A model generated the notes under the pieces. The model saw only the letters and a list, made by a program, of their open reading frames with translations. It made no database searches and was not told where the DNA came from. From Xanthomonas citri pv. mangiferaeindicae (lineage in GTDB: Bacteria; Pseudomonadota; Gammaproteobacteria; Xanthomonadales; Xanthomonadaceae), in assembly GCA_002240395.1 (NCBI GenBank), contig CP016836.1, positions 3,162,001-3,226,000 on the forward strand: a stretch of 64,000 nt of DNA. Direction: 5' to 3'. Shown here piece by piece: positions 33,648-42,283 of this stretch. Positions within the stretch are counted from its first letter, which is position 1. The number at the start of each line of letters is the position of its first letter. The translations under genes were made by a program, and so were the position numbers.

Positions 33648-34985
33648 GTGGCCCGCAAACGCCTCGATCAGACTCCTTTCCAGGTCGACATCCTCGACCT
33701 GACCCACGATGGCCGCGGCGTTGCGCGGCTGCCCGACGGCAAGGCCGTGTTCGTCGCCGGGTCGCTGCCGGGCGAACAGGTCGTCGCCCAGCGCACCGCG
33801 CGCTCGCGCAGCTTCGACGAGGCGGTGACGCTCGAGGTGCTGCGCGCGTCGGAGCATCGAATCGCGCCGCGCTGCGCGCATTTCGGCGTCTGCGGCGGCT
33901 GCGTATTGCAGCATCTCGACGCCGAGCAGCAGATCCAGGCCAAGCAGCGCGTGCTGCGCGAGAATTTCGAACGCATCGGTCACGTCACGCCGGAACGCTG
34001 GATGGCACCGCTGGTCGACCGCGCTTGGGGCTACCGCCGCAAGGGTCGCTTCTCGGTGCGGCGCGTGGAGAAGAAGGACAAGACGCTGGTGGGCTTTCGC
34101 GAGCGCGATCCGCGCTTCGTCGCTGACCTGCATGAATGCCACACGGTGATCCCGCCGATCGGCGCGGCGATCCCGTTGCTGTGCGCGCTGGTCGATGGCC
34201 TCGATGGCCGCGGCGACATTCCGCAGATCGAGTTCATCGCAGGCGACCCGACCCCTGAGTTCGATGGTGTGGCGCTGGTGTTTCGCCATCTGCAGCCGCT
34301 GAGCGAGCGCGATCTTGCAGCGTTGACCGCGTTCGGCCAGCAGCAGCGGATGGCGATCTTCCTGCAGCCGGGCGGCAACGACAGCGTGCGCCCGCTGTGG
34401 CCGCAGGCGCCGGCGTTGTCGTTCCGGCTCGAGGCCTGGGATGTCGAACTGAAGTTCCGGCCGCTGGATTTCATCCAGGTCAATGCGGGCCTCAACGGCA
34501 CGATGATTGCGCGCACGCTCGACCTGCTCGACGTGCAACCCGACGACCGCGTGCTCGACCTGTTCTGCGGTCTGGGTAATTTCACGCTGCCGTTGGCGCG
34601 CCGGGTTCGTGAGGTCGTCGGCGTCGAAGGCGAAGCCGGGCTGGTCGCGCGTGCGCGGGAGAATGCCGCGCACAACGGCCTGGACAACGCGCAGTTCCAT
34701 GCCGCCGACCTGACCCAGGACCAGCGCGGTGCGCCCTGGATGCGCCAGGGCTTCGACAAGCTGCTGCTCGATCCGCCGCGTTCGGGCGCGATCGATGTGC
34801 TGCGCCAACTGCCGCTGGAACGGTTCGCCCGCATCGTCTATGTCAGCTGCCACCCTGCGTCGCTGGCGCGCGATGCCGGCTATCTGGTCAACGAGCGCGG
34901 CTGGCGGCTCATCGACGCCGGGGTGATGGACATGTTCCCGCAAACCGCGCATGTGGAATCGATCGCGGTGTTCGAGAGGACGTAG
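33648..34985 (+). CDS. rlmD: 23S rRNA m5U1939 methyltransferase RlmD
   Basis: A 445-residue RNA methyltransferase. It has an N-terminal TRAM domain (PFQVDILDLTHDGRGVARL) and iron-sulfur cysteines in RCAHFGVCGGCVLQH. The SAM site is LDLFCGLGNFTLPLARR, and the catalytic-Cys motif is VYVSCHPASLARD. GTG at 33648 gives VARKRLDQTPF, close to the family start and downstream of a -10 hexamer. An ATG at 33597 would add 17 residues. The next gene starts 4 bases after the stop. Confidence 0.92.
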   Translation: MARKRLDQTPFQVDILDLTHDGRGVARLPDGKAVFVAGSLPGEQVVAQRTARSRSFDEAVTLEVLRASEHRIAPRCAHFGVCGGCVLQHLDAEQQIQAKQRVLRENFERIGHVTPERWMAPLVDRAWGYRRKGRFSVRRVEKKDKTLVGFRERDPRFVADLHECHTVIPPIGAAIPLLCALVDGLDGRGDIPQIEFIAGDPTPEFDGVALVFRHLQPLSERDLAALTAFGQQQRMAIFLQPGGNDSVRPLWPQAPALSFRLEAWDVELKFRPLDFIQVNAGLNGTMIARTLDLLDVQPDDRVLDLFCGLGNFTLPLARRVREVVGVEGEAGLVARARENAAHNGLDNAQFHAADLTQDQRGAPWMRQGFDKLLLDPPRSGAIDVLRQLPLERFARIVYVSCHPASLARDAGYLVNERGWRLIDAGVMDMFPQTAHVESIAVFERT

Positions 34986-34989
34986 CGCC

Positions 34990-35493
34990 ATGGCGGTCGA
35001 AATCGAACGCAAGTTCCTGGTAACGTCCGACGCGTGGCGAAATGCCGCGCACGCGGTGGTGCCGATGGCGCAGGGCTACCTCAATGACATGGCCGCGCTC
35101 GACAGTGGGGCACAGAAGGCCTCGGTGCGGGTGCGCATCGAGGGCGAGGCGGCGTTCGTGAACATCAAGTCGCGCGCGATCGGCCATACCCGACAGGAGT
35201 TCGAGCTGCCGCTGCCGATCGCCGATGCATACGCGCTGCTGACGCTGTGCGTCGGCGGCCGGGTCGAGAAGCGCCGACATCTGGTGCATCACGGCGATCA
35301 CCTGTGGGAGATCGACGAGTTCCTCGGCGACAACGCCGGGCTGGTCGTGGCCGAGATCGAGCTGGACGACGCCGACGAGGCCTTCGCGCGTCCCGACTGG
35401 CTGGGCGAGGAGGTCACCGACCACAAGCGTTACTACAACCTGGCACTCGCCGCGCATCCGTTCTCCCGCTGGGACGCTGCGGAACGCGGTTGA
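34990..35493 (+). CDS. CYTH domain protein (triphosphate tunnel metalloenzyme)
   Basis: A 167-residue CYTH protein. The signature EIERKFLV (ExExK) is at residues 4-11, followed by Arg/Lys-rich tunnel strands (VRVRIEG, IKSRAIG, VEKRRHL) and an acidic EIDEFLGDNAGLVVAEIEL segment that binds metal. Single-domain members in bacteria are usually inorganic triphosphatases, and adenylate cyclase class IV activity is possible. It starts 4 bases after rlmD, so it is probably co-transcribed. The ATG at 34990 is the family start. Confidence 0.9.
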   Translation: MAVEIERKFLVTSDAWRNAAHAVVPMAQGYLNDMAALDSGAQKASVRVRIEGEAAFVNIKSRAIGHTRQEFELPLPIADAYALLTLCVGGRVEKRRHLVHHGDHLWEIDEFLGDNAGLVVAEIELDDADEAFARPDWLGEEVTDHKRYYNLALAAHPFSRWDAAERG

Positions 35494-35531
35494 GGCGCGC
35501 GCGCGGCCGGGGACCGGCGCATGATGCGCGC

Positions 35532-36215
35532 ATGAGAATCGACATCTGGTCCGACGTGGTCTGTCCCTGGTGCTGGATCGGCAAGCGCCGCCTGCAACGC
35601 GCCATCGCGCTGCTCGGCGACGAGGCGCCGGCGATCGACATCCACTGGCATCCTTTCCTGCTCGACCCCGACGCAGACGCCACACCGGTGCCACTGCGCG
35701 AGGCCTATGCGCGCAAGTTCGGCGGCGCCGAGCGCACCGCGCAGCTGCTGGCGCAGACCCAGTCCACTGCCCGCGCCGAGGGCCTGCCGTTCGATTTCGA
35801 CCGCGGGCAGGTCCGCGTGACCACGTTGCCGGCGCACCGGGTGCTGGCGCTGGCCGCGCGCGAGGGCGACCCCGACGCCGTCGGCGAGGCGCTGTTCCAT
35901 GCCCACTTTGCGCAAGGTCGCAACCTGGCCGATGTCGAGGTGCTGGTGGAGGCGGGCGCAGCGGGCGGGCTCGACCCGGCGCGCGTGCGGGCGTTGCTGG
36001 CCGGCGACGAAGGCGAGGCGGAGGTGCGGGCGCAGATCGCGCAGGCCCAGGCGATGGGCATCCGCGCGGTGCCGACCTTCGTCATCGACGGGCGACTGGC
36101 GGTGCAGGGCGCGCAGCCGCCGGAACAACTGGCCGAGATCTTGCGCCAGGCGTTGGCTGCCGCTGCGCCTGCGTCGGCGGCCGGGGCCATCTGCGGCCCG
36201 GACGGCTGCGCCTGA
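35532..36215 (+). CDS. DsbA family (FrnE-like) oxidoreductase
   Basis: A 227-residue thioredoxin-fold protein with CPWC at residues 11-14 (WSDVVCPWCWIGKRRL) and no signal peptide, so it is cytoplasmic. The cis-Pro loop is RAVPTFVIDG. It matches the FrnE/2-hydroxychromene-2-carboxylate isomerase-like branch of DsbA proteins, which have disulfide or isomerase activity. A C-terminal CGPDGCA tail adds two more cysteines. The start follows the GCGC-rich gap after the CYTH gene. Confidence 0.88.
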   Translation: MRIDIWSDVVCPWCWIGKRRLQRAIALLGDEAPAIDIHWHPFLLDPDADATPVPLREAYARKFGGAERTAQLLAQTQSTARAEGLPFDFDRGQVRVTTLPAHRVLALAAREGDPDAVGEALFHAHFAQGRNLADVEVLVEAGAAGGLDPARVRALLAGDEGEAEVRAQIAQAQAMGIRAVPTFVIDGRLAVQGAQPPEQLAEILRQALAAAAPASAAGAICGPDGCA

Positions 36216-36255
36216 ACACCGCGCTGCGCACGCCCGGCGCGATGCGCGCATCTGC

Positions 36256-36261
36256 GACAAT
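36256..36261 (+). promoter_or_regulatory. Candidate -10 hexamer for nagZ
   Basis: GACAAT lies 42 bases before the nagZ ATG. The -35 is unclear. It resembles the hexamer before rlmD. Confidence 0.3.
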
Positions 36262-36303
36262 GCCCGTCTGCGCCGTTCGGCGCGCTCGATGGAGATGTCC
36301 GCA

Positions 36304-37281
36304 ATGCTCGTGATCGGCGTGGCCGGCACCGAACTCACCGCGCAGGAGCGCGACTGGCTGCAGCACGATGTCTGCGCCGGCGTGATCTTGTTCAAGCGCA
36401 ACGTCGCCTCGCGCGCGCAGATCGCCGAACTGGCCGCCGCGATCCGCGAGGCCGCGCCGCGCCCGCAACTGGTCTGCGTCGATCAGGAGGGCGGCCGCGT
36501 GCAGCGCTTCGTGGACGGCTACACGGCGCTGCCGCCGCTGGCCGGTTTCGGCGTGCAGTACTTGAGCGACCCCGATGCGGCGCTCGCCCAGGCGCGCGCG
36601 CATGCGCGGCGGATGGCCGAGGAGGTGCGTGGTAGCGGCGTCGACCTGAGTTTCGCGCCGGTGGTCGATGTCGGCCACGGCAACCTCGCGATCGGCGACC
36701 GGGCGTTCTCGGACGACCCGCAGATCGTCGCCGCGCTGACCCGCGCTTACGTCGAAGGGATGCACGAGGCCGGCATGGCGGCCACGCTCAAACATTTTCC
36801 CGGTCACGGCTCGGTCCGCGAGGACACGCATTTCGACCAGGCGGTCGATCGCCGCAGCCTCGAGGAGATCCGTGCGCACGACCTGGTGCCGTTCGTCGCC
36901 GGCATCGAGGCCGGTGCCGATGCGGTGATGCTCGCGCACGTGACCTATCCGCAGGTCGCGCCGGAGCCGGCGGGCTACTCGCCGCGCTGGATCGAGACCA
37001 TCCTGCGCGGTGAGCTGGGCTTCCGTGGTGTCGTGTTCTCCGACGACATCGGCATGGCCGCCGCATTCTCGGCTGGCGGCATCAAGGCGCGCATCGATGC
37101 GCACCTCGATGCCGGCTGCGACGTGGTGCTGGTCTGCCATCCCGAACTCGTCGCCGAATCGCTCGCCGCCGTCGAAGGCCGCGCCCTCAACACCATGGCG
37201 TTGACCGGCCTGATCGGTCGCGGCCCCCTCGGCTGGGACGGCGCACTCGCAGCCGCCCCGCGCAACGGAGACATCGCATGA
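36304..37281 (+). CDS. nagZ: Beta-N-acetylhexosaminidase NagZ
   Basis: A 325-residue cytoplasmic family 3 glycoside hydrolase that removes GlcNAc from anhydromuropeptides in cell-wall recycling. Motifs are DQEGGRVQR (Asp60), KHFPGHG at residues 163-169, and the nucleophile region VVFSDDIGM with Asp247. Of three in-frame ATGs, 36304 is preferred: GGAG sits 10 bases upstream and MLVIGVAG is the family start. The stop overlaps the hpt ATG. The recycling role links it to AmpC induction elsewhere, but no ampC is in the window. Confidence 0.95.
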   Translation: MLVIGVAGTELTAQERDWLQHDVCAGVILFKRNVASRAQIAELAAAIREAAPRPQLVCVDQEGGRVQRFVDGYTALPPLAGFGVQYLSDPDAALAQARAHARRMAEEVRGSGVDLSFAPVVDVGHGNLAIGDRAFSDDPQIVAALTRAYVEGMHEAGMAATLKHFPGHGSVREDTHFDQAVDRRSLEEIRAHDLVPFVAGIEAGADAVMLAHVTYPQVAPEPAGYSPRWIETILRGELGFRGVVFSDDIGMAAAFSAGGIKARIDAHLDAGCDVVLVCHPELVAESLAAVEGRALNTMALTGLIGRGPLGWDGALAAAPRNGDIA

Positions 37282-37838
37282 ACATTCCCCGGCTCGATGA
37301 CGTGCTCGACAGCGCGGACCTGCTGTTTGATCGCGATGTGCTCGACGAGGCGATCGAGGCGATGGCCGACGGCATCGCCGACGACTACGGCGACGACGAG
37401 GTGCCGCCGCTGTTCATCACGGTGATGCATGGCGGCATGCCATTTGCCGCGCAGCTGGCATTCGCGCTGGGCGAGCGCGAACTGGACCTGCAGTTCGACT
37501 ATCTGCACGCCACCCGCTACCGCGGCGCAACCACCGGATCGGGTCTGGCCTGGCTGCACCGTCCGGCCACCCCGCTGCAGGGCCGGCGGGTGTTGCTGGT
37601 CGACGACATTCTCGACGAAGGCCACACGCTCAAGGCCGTGCGGCACTGGTGCGAGGACCAGGGGGCGAGCGAGGTCCGGGTCGCGGTGCTCGCGGTCAAG
37701 GTGCACGATCGTTGCGTGGAGGGCGTGGAAGCCGACTATGTTGGCGTCGAGGTGCCCGACCGCTATGTGTTCGGCTACGGCATGGATTTCCACGAGCAGG
37801 GACGCAACCTGCCGGGGATCTACGCGCTGGCCGAATGA
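37278..37838 (+). CDS. hpt: Hypoxanthine-guanine phosphoribosyltransferase
   Basis: A 186-residue type I phosphoribosyltransferase. The PRPP-binding motif VLLVDDILDEGHTL is at residues 105-118, and a VMHGGMPFAAQL loop lies near 50. It converts hypoxanthine or guanine plus PRPP to IMP or GMP. The ATG overlaps the nagZ stop. The gene just downstream makes hypoxanthine from methylthioinosine, so the two form a salvage route. Substrate preference within the family is inferred from context. Confidence 0.88.
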   Translation: MNIPRLDDVLDSADLLFDRDVLDEAIEAMADGIADDYGDDEVPPLFITVMHGGMPFAAQLAFALGERELDLQFDYLHATRYRGATTGSGLAWLHRPATPLQGRRVLLVDDILDEGHTLKAVRHWCEDQGASEVRVAVLAVKVHDRCVEGVEADYVGVEVPDRYVFGYGMDFHEQGRNLPGIYALAE

Positions 37839-37904
37839 ACACGTCGGACTGGCGCGGTCGGGTCCGCACGCCTGTGCGGTAGCGGGACGACGGCGGCCAG
37901 GCGC

Positions 37905-37910
37905 TATCAT
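37905..37910 (+). promoter_or_regulatory. Candidate -10 hexamer for the phosphorylase gene
   Basis: TATCAT lies 39 bases before the ATG at 37950, within the 111-base gap after hpt. No good -35 is visible. Confidence 0.35.
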
Positions 37911-37949
37911 CCCGGTCCCGCGTCGCCCGGCGCCTGACGAGACTTCGCG

Positions 37950-38705
37950 ATGACCGCATCCATCGACCTGGCCGTGATCGGCGGTACCGGGCTGTATGCA
38001 CTGGCCGAGCTGCAGGATGTCGAGGCGCACCAGCCGGTGACGCGCTACGGCGGCCTGTCGGGTCCTGTACGCATCGGCACGCTCGACGGCCGCCGCGTCG
38101 CGTTCCTAGCGCGCCACGGTGAGGGCCATTCGCTGCCGCCGCACCGGATCAACTACCGCGCCAATCTCGCCGCGCTGCAGGCGCTTGGCGCCTCGCGGGT
38201 GCTCGCGCTCAACACCGTGGGCGGCATCACCGAACGTTTCGGACCGCGCGTGCTGGCCTGCCCCGATCAGTTGATCGACTACACCTGGGGCCGGGTGTCG
38301 ACCTACTGCGAGGAAGAGGGCAGCGAGGTGCTGCACGTCGACTTCGGCGATCCCTATACGCCGACGCTCCGGCGGGCGGTCGTCGATGCGGCCGCGCGCG
38401 CCGGCGTGGCGCTGGTCGACGGCGGCTGCTATGGGGCCACCCAGGGCCCGCGACTGGAGACCCGGGCCGAGATCGCGCGCATGCGCCGCGACGGCTGCGA
38501 TCTGGTCGGCATGACCGGCATGCCCGAGGCGGGTCTGGCGCGTGAGCTTGGCCTGGACTATGCGTGCCTGGCCATCGTCGCCAACTGGGCGGCCGGCGCC
38601 GGCCCCGAGGTCGATGAGGTCATCACCTTCGAGGACGTGCTCGCCAACGTCGCCGCGGCGTCGTCCGGCATTCCGGCCCTGCTGCGGGCGCTGCTCGCGG
38701 CCTGA
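37950..38705 (+). CDS. mtnP: S-methyl-5'-thioinosine phosphorylase (MTAP family)
   Basis: A 251-residue purine nucleoside phosphorylase II family enzyme. The phosphate loop IGGTGLY is near the start, RHGEGHSLPPHRINYRAN follows, and the base/ribose region has GGCYGATQGPRLETRAE and GMTGMPEAGLARE. In Pseudomonas the equivalent next to nagZ uses methylthioinosine rather than methylthioadenosine, giving hypoxanthine and methylthioribose phosphate. The neighbouring hpt would recycle the hypoxanthine. Whether this copy prefers inosine or adenosine cannot be read from sequence alone. Confidence 0.85.
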   Translation: MTASIDLAVIGGTGLYALAELQDVEAHQPVTRYGGLSGPVRIGTLDGRRVAFLARHGEGHSLPPHRINYRANLAALQALGASRVLALNTVGGITERFGPRVLACPDQLIDYTWGRVSTYCEEEGSEVLHVDFGDPYTPTLRRAVVDAAARAGVALVDGGCYGATQGPRLETRAEIARMRRDGCDLVGMTGMPEAGLARELGLDYACLAIVANWAAGAGPEVDEVITFEDVLANVAAASSGIPALLRALLAA

Positions 38706-38798
38706 TTGCCACGGTGGTTGCAGGCTTTGCATACTCGTCCCGCCGGCCGTCCCTTGCAGGCAGGCCGGTATCACGTATCCAGACGAGGTCAGACGTTC

Positions 38799-39005
38799 AT
38801 GCAATACGGCACAGTGAAGTGGTTCAACGATGCGAAGGGATTCGGGTTCATTGCGCCCGAGGACGGCAGTGCGGACGTATTCGTCCATTTCTCGGCGATC
38901 AACTCGAGTGGCTTCCGCTCGCTGCAGGAGGGGCAGCGGGTGAGCTACGAGGTGACGCAGGGACCGAAGGGGGCGCAGGCCTCGGGTGTTGCGCCGGTCG
39001 CCTGA
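38799..39005 (+). CDS. cspA: Cold shock domain protein
   Basis: A 68-residue single cold-shock domain with RNP1 KGFGFI and RNP2 VFVHF. It binds single-stranded RNA and DNA. The N-terminus MQYGTVKWFN is typical, and the longer upstream frame is not. About 90 bases of leader precede it, as is common for cold-shock genes. A strong terminator follows 20 bases after the stop, so it is probably monocistronic. Confidence 0.95.
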   Translation: MQYGTVKWFNDAKGFGFIAPEDGSADVFVHFSAINSSGFRSLQEGQRVSYEVTQGPKGAQASGVAPVA

Positions 39006-39024
39006 GCGCGCGCGCAGCCACAGG

Positions 39025-39053
39025 AAAGCCCCGCGCGAGCGGGGCTTTTTTTT
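39025..39053 (+). terminator. Rho-independent terminator of the cold-shock gene
   Basis: A 10-bp stem AAAGCCCCGC with loop GCGA, followed by a run of eight Ts (39046-39053). It is the classic form and the strongest plus-strand terminator along with that at 60911. Confidence 0.93.
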
Positions 39054-39097
39054 GAAGTGGGGTCTCCAGGGCGTCCTGGTCAGGTTGCGGGCATGGA

Positions 39098-39655
39098 TCA
39101 ACGCGCACCGATGCCGTTGAGGAACAGGTCGATCAAGTGGGGCGTACGCGACTTCGATGACGCGTCCTGCTCTGCCGCGAGCGATATCGCGGTGGCGACA
39201 TACACCAGATCATCGAAGCCGACATCTCGACGGATCGTGCCGGCGTCCTGCGCATGCCGGAGCAGGCGCTGTCCTTCTTCGGTCATGGCATCGCAACCGG
39301 GTGTGCCGCCTTTCTGGAGCACCGTTCCGAGCGAGGCGGCCAGGTCGCGGTAGAGGTTGGTGTCCGCGACCAGATCCTCGAGATACGCCCGCAGCGCGCC
39401 ATTGGGATCGAGCTTTGCACTGCGCGCGCGGCTGGACTCGGCCAGTAACACGAAGCGCGCGCTACAGGCGGCCGCCAACAGGGCTTCGCGCGTCGGGAAG
39501 CGGCGATACAGCGTGCCGATGCCGACACCGGCGCGTTTGGCGACGTCTTCCAGCGAAGCGCTGGCCCCCTTTTCCAGGAAGACGGCCTCGGCGGCAGCGA
39601 GGATGCGTTCGCGGTTGCGTTGCGCGTCTGCGCGCAGTGGGGAGGGTTCGGTCAT
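39098..39655 (-). CDS. TetR/AcrR family transcriptional regulator
   Basis: A 185-residue regulator with an N-terminal helix-turn-helix (RERILAAAEAVFLEKGASA, then SLEDVAKRAGVGIGTLYRRFP, residues about 14-55). The C-terminal domain is of the type often paired with short-chain dehydrogenases. It diverges from an SDR gene, with a 53-base palindromic region between them. The ATG at 39655 is preceded by little Shine-Dalgarno signal. The ligand is unknown. Confidence 0.9.
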   Translation of the reverse strand: MTEPSPLRADAQRNRERILAAAEAVFLEKGASASLEDVAKRAGVGIGTLYRRFPTREALLAAACSARFVLLAESSRARSAKLDPNGALRAYLEDLVADTNLYRDLAASLGTVLQKGGTPGCDAMTEEGQRLLRHAQDAGTIRRDVGFDDLVYVATAISLAAEQDASSKSRTPHLIDLFLNGIGAR

Positions 39656-39667
39656 GTTATGTGTCTG

Positions 39668-39720
39668 CCACTTGCCAAGTGGAGGATAGCTCCATATCTT
39701 AATCGGAGGAATCCTCCACT
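39668..39720. promoter_or_regulatory. Promoter and nested operators between tetR and SDR genes
   Basis: Plus-strand promoter TTGCCA (39672-39677), 17-base spacer, TATCTT (39695-39700). The palindrome CCACTTG-C-CAAGTGG (39668-39682) covers the -35. A 10-bp inverted repeat AGTGGAGGAT (39679-39688) / ATCCTCCACT (39711-39720) spans the -10, with GGAGGA-A-TCCTCC (39705-39717) inside. The layout fits repression by the adjacent TetR. Confidence 0.7.
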
Positions 39721-39739
39721 TACGGCAAGGGCCGATGAC

Positions 39740-40483
39740 ATGAACAAGCGTTTCGAGCACAAGGTCGTGGTGATCACCGGTGGCAGCGATGGCATCGGTC
39801 TGGTGACGGCCCGACATTTCGCGGCCGAAGGTGCGCATGTGTACATCACCGGGCGGCGGCAAGCGCCGCTCGACGCGGCGGTGAAGGCGATCGGCCACGG
39901 GGCCATCGGCGTGCAGGGGGATGTCGCCAGGCCCGGCGATCTCGATCGGCTCTATGCCCGGATCCGGCACGATCATGGCAAGGTCGATGTCGTCTTCGCC
40001 AATGCGGGCATCCACGAGAGCAGGCCGCTCGAGACGATCGACGAGGCGCATGTCGATCGCATGCTCGGCGTCAATCTCAAAGGTCTGATCTTCACCGTGC
40101 AGAAGGCATTGCCGCTGATGGCGGCGGGCGGTGCGGTCGTGCTCATGGGCTCGTCCGCTGGCAGCAAGGGTATTCCCAGCCAGTCGCTCTACAACGCGAG
40201 CAAGGCGGCAGTCCGCTCGCTTGCGCGCAGTTGGACGGTCGATTTGAAGGAACAGGGCATTCGCGTCAACACCATCGCACCCGGCGGCACCGAGACGCGT
40301 TTGATACGTGGCTTTCTGGACGCCCAACCTGGATTCGAAGAGGAGTTGGTCCAGGCCGTGCCGCTTGGACGATTGGGGCAACCCGATGAGATCGCACGCG
40401 CCGTGCTGTTCCTGGCGTCGACCGAGAGCAGCTACGTCGCAGGCGTCGAGTTGCTGGTGGATGGCGGGTACGTTGCCGTCTGA
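39740..40483 (+). CDS. SDR family oxidoreductase
   Basis: A 247-residue classical short-chain dehydrogenase. The glycine motif is TGGSDGIG (residues 13-20), NAG at 88-90, catalytic Ser138/Ser139 and Tyr151-x3-Lys155 (YNASK). The presence of RR after the second strand (ITGRRQ) suggests NADP preference. Such genes beside a divergent TetR are usually regulated by their own aldehyde or ketone substrate, but the substrate here is unknown. It converges on dld 84 bases downstream. Confidence 0.9.
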   Translation: MNKRFEHKVVVITGGSDGIGLVTARHFAAEGAHVYITGRRQAPLDAAVKAIGHGAIGVQGDVARPGDLDRLYARIRHDHGKVDVVFANAGIHESRPLETIDEAHVDRMLGVNLKGLIFTVQKALPLMAAGGAVVLMGSSAGSKGIPSQSLYNASKAAVRSLARSWTVDLKEQGIRVNTIAPGGTETRLIRGFLDAQPGFEEELVQAVPLGRLGQPDEIARAVLFLASTESSYVAGVELLVDGGYVAV

Positions 40484-40567
40484 CGCCATCCAGTTGCGCC
40501 GCGTGATCGCCAAGCGGCCGGCGCGGCCGACCGCTCGGGGCGTTTCGCCGGCGCGACGGACGCCCGA

Positions 40568-42283
40568 TCATCGCGGACAGTCGCCGTCGCGCCAGTGCGC
40601 GCCCTTGGGGGTGTGGCCGATGCCTGGGTTGAAGCTATTGGTCGGGTCGAGCGCGCGATAGAACGCGGCCAGCGCCGGCTTGGCGGGATAGAGATGGCCG
40701 ACATTGTGTTCGGCCGGGTACTCGGCGCCACGTGCGTCGAGCAGGGCCCACATCGCATGCTCGATCGCCAGCGGGTCGTGGCCGGCCTTGACGATGTAGT
40801 CCTGGTGGAAGACGTGGCACAGGAAGTGTCCGTAGTACAGCCTGCCGGCGAGCGCGGACGCGATCGACGGCGGCAGGGTCTCGACCCAGTCGCGATCGTT
40901 GCGGCGCAGCGCGATGTCGAGCGCGACGATGTCGGCGACCTGGCGCCGGTGCACCTCGCGGTAGCGGACCGCCGCGCCGGCGATGGCGAAGCGATGCAGG
41001 AAGGCCTTGCGGCCCTCGTCGGCGGTGCAGCGGAACCAACTGCCCGATGTGGCTGCGGCGAAATGGCGGTCCAGAAACGCCTCGGTCGCGGCCGCCTGCC
41101 GAGTGCCGACTTTGAGCAACAGATGGTGCGCATAGCGCTCGCGGAAGTCGCGCAACCGGCGCGGCAGGTGGTCGGGCAACAGCGAGACGAGCGCCTGCAG
41201 CGCCCGGTCACTCGCGCCGCGCAGGCCGATACGCTCGAGCACACCATCGATCCGGCTCTTGAGCGCGAACGCCCCCGGGACCTTGTCGGTGCCGAAGCGG
41301 TCGATCAGCAGGAACACGTCCTTGCCGTACTGCGCGCCGATGTCGAACGCGTCGCGGTGCACGTACTCGCCGGCGATCGGCAAGTCGTCGGATGCGCTCA
41401 ACAGGTGACGGCGGATCGCGGTGAGGTCGTCGGGCTCGTTGCTGCCGATGTAGAGCACGGTCGCCGGCTCGCGCGGGAAGGTGTCGAGCCGCACTGCGAA
41501 CACCGCCAACCGGCCTGCCGAGCCGGAGGCTTCGTGCAGTCGCGAGGGGTCGGCGTTGTAGCGTGCAGGCGTGGGCGCATCGACGTCGCGCACGTCCTGC
41601 GCGTAGCGGTGGTCGGAGGCGACGCGATCTGGCGGATCGCGGACATCGCAGGTGCGATAGTCGCCGGCCTCCAGTCGCGCAAGCATCGTCTCGGGGTCGT
41701 CGCCCAGTTCGATGCCCAGGTGGTTCACCAGCTGCAGCGTGCCGTCGGCGTCGCGCTGCGCAAACAGCGCCAACTCGGTGTAGGCCGGACCGCGGCGCAC
41801 CAGCGCGCCGCCGGAGTTGTTGCACACGCCGCCGAGCACCGAGGCGCCGATGCACGACGCGCCGATCACCGAATGCGGCTCGCGATCCAACAGGGCGAGG
41901 GCTTTTTCCAGCCGGTCGAGCGTCGCCCCGGGCAGGCAGACTACCTGCCGGCCGCCGTCGAGCAACTGGATGCCCAGCAGCCGCCGCGTGCTGACCAGCA
42001 CGATGCCGCGGTCATAACCGTCGCCGTCAGGCGTCGACCCGCCGGTCAGGCCGGTATTGGCCGCCTGCATCAGCACGATCGCGCCAGCGTCGAGGACCGC
42101 CTGCAGCACCTGCCACAGCGCCACCAGACTGTCCGGACGGACGACCGCGAGCACAGGCCCGTCGCCGAAGCGGTAGCCCTTGCGGTAGCGCCGTGTCGCA
42201 CGCATGCCGGTCAGCACGTGACGGCGGCCGACGATGCGGCGCAGCCGCTCGACCAGCTCCGGGGCGGCCAGTCGCGGGTTCAT
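40568..42283 (-). CDS. dld: Quinone-dependent D-lactate dehydrogenase
   Basis: A 571-residue FAD enzyme, the same length as E. coli Dld. It has an FAD-binding PCMH domain (VVRPDSLVALWQVLQAV, AANTGLTGGSTPDGDGYDR, VIGASCIGASVLGGVCNNSGG) and a long C-terminal membrane-binding part rich in Arg and His (HHLLLKVG, YYGHFLCHVFHQDYIVKAG). It oxidises D-lactate to pyruvate, passing electrons to quinone at the inner membrane. The ATG overlaps the lldD stop. With lldD it lets the cell use both lactate isomers. Confidence 0.93.
   Translation of the reverse strand: MNPRLAAPELVERLRRIVGRRHVLTGMRATRRYRKGYRFGDGPVLAVVRPDSLVALWQVLQAVLDAGAIVLMQAANTGLTGGSTPDGDGYDRGIVLVSTRRLLGIQLLDGGRQVVCLPGATLDRLEKALALLDREPHSVIGASCIGASVLGGVCNNSGGALVRRGPAYTELALFAQRDADGTLQLVNHLGIELGDDPETMLARLEAGDYRTCDVRDPPDRVASDHRYAQDVRDVDAPTPARYNADPSRLHEASGSAGRLAVFAVRLDTFPREPATVLYIGSNEPDDLTAIRRHLLSASDDLPIAGEYVHRDAFDIGAQYGKDVFLLIDRFGTDKVPGAFALKSRIDGVLERIGLRGASDRALQALVSLLPDHLPRRLRDFRERYAHHLLLKVGTRQAAATEAFLDRHFAAATSGSWFRCTADEGRKAFLHRFAIAGAAVRYREVHRRQVADIVALDIALRRNDRDWVETLPPSIASALAGRLYYGHFLCHVFHQDYIVKAGHDPLAIEHAMWALLDARGAEYPAEHNVGHLYPAKPALAAFYRALDPTNSFNPGIGHTPKGAHWRDGDCPR

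Noticed and set aside
33381..35012. A minus-strand frame that runs through rlmD and into repeat copy A
   Set aside because: The rlmD strand has iron-sulfur, SAM and catalytic-Cys motifs. The part in the repeat is not conserved in copy B as protein.
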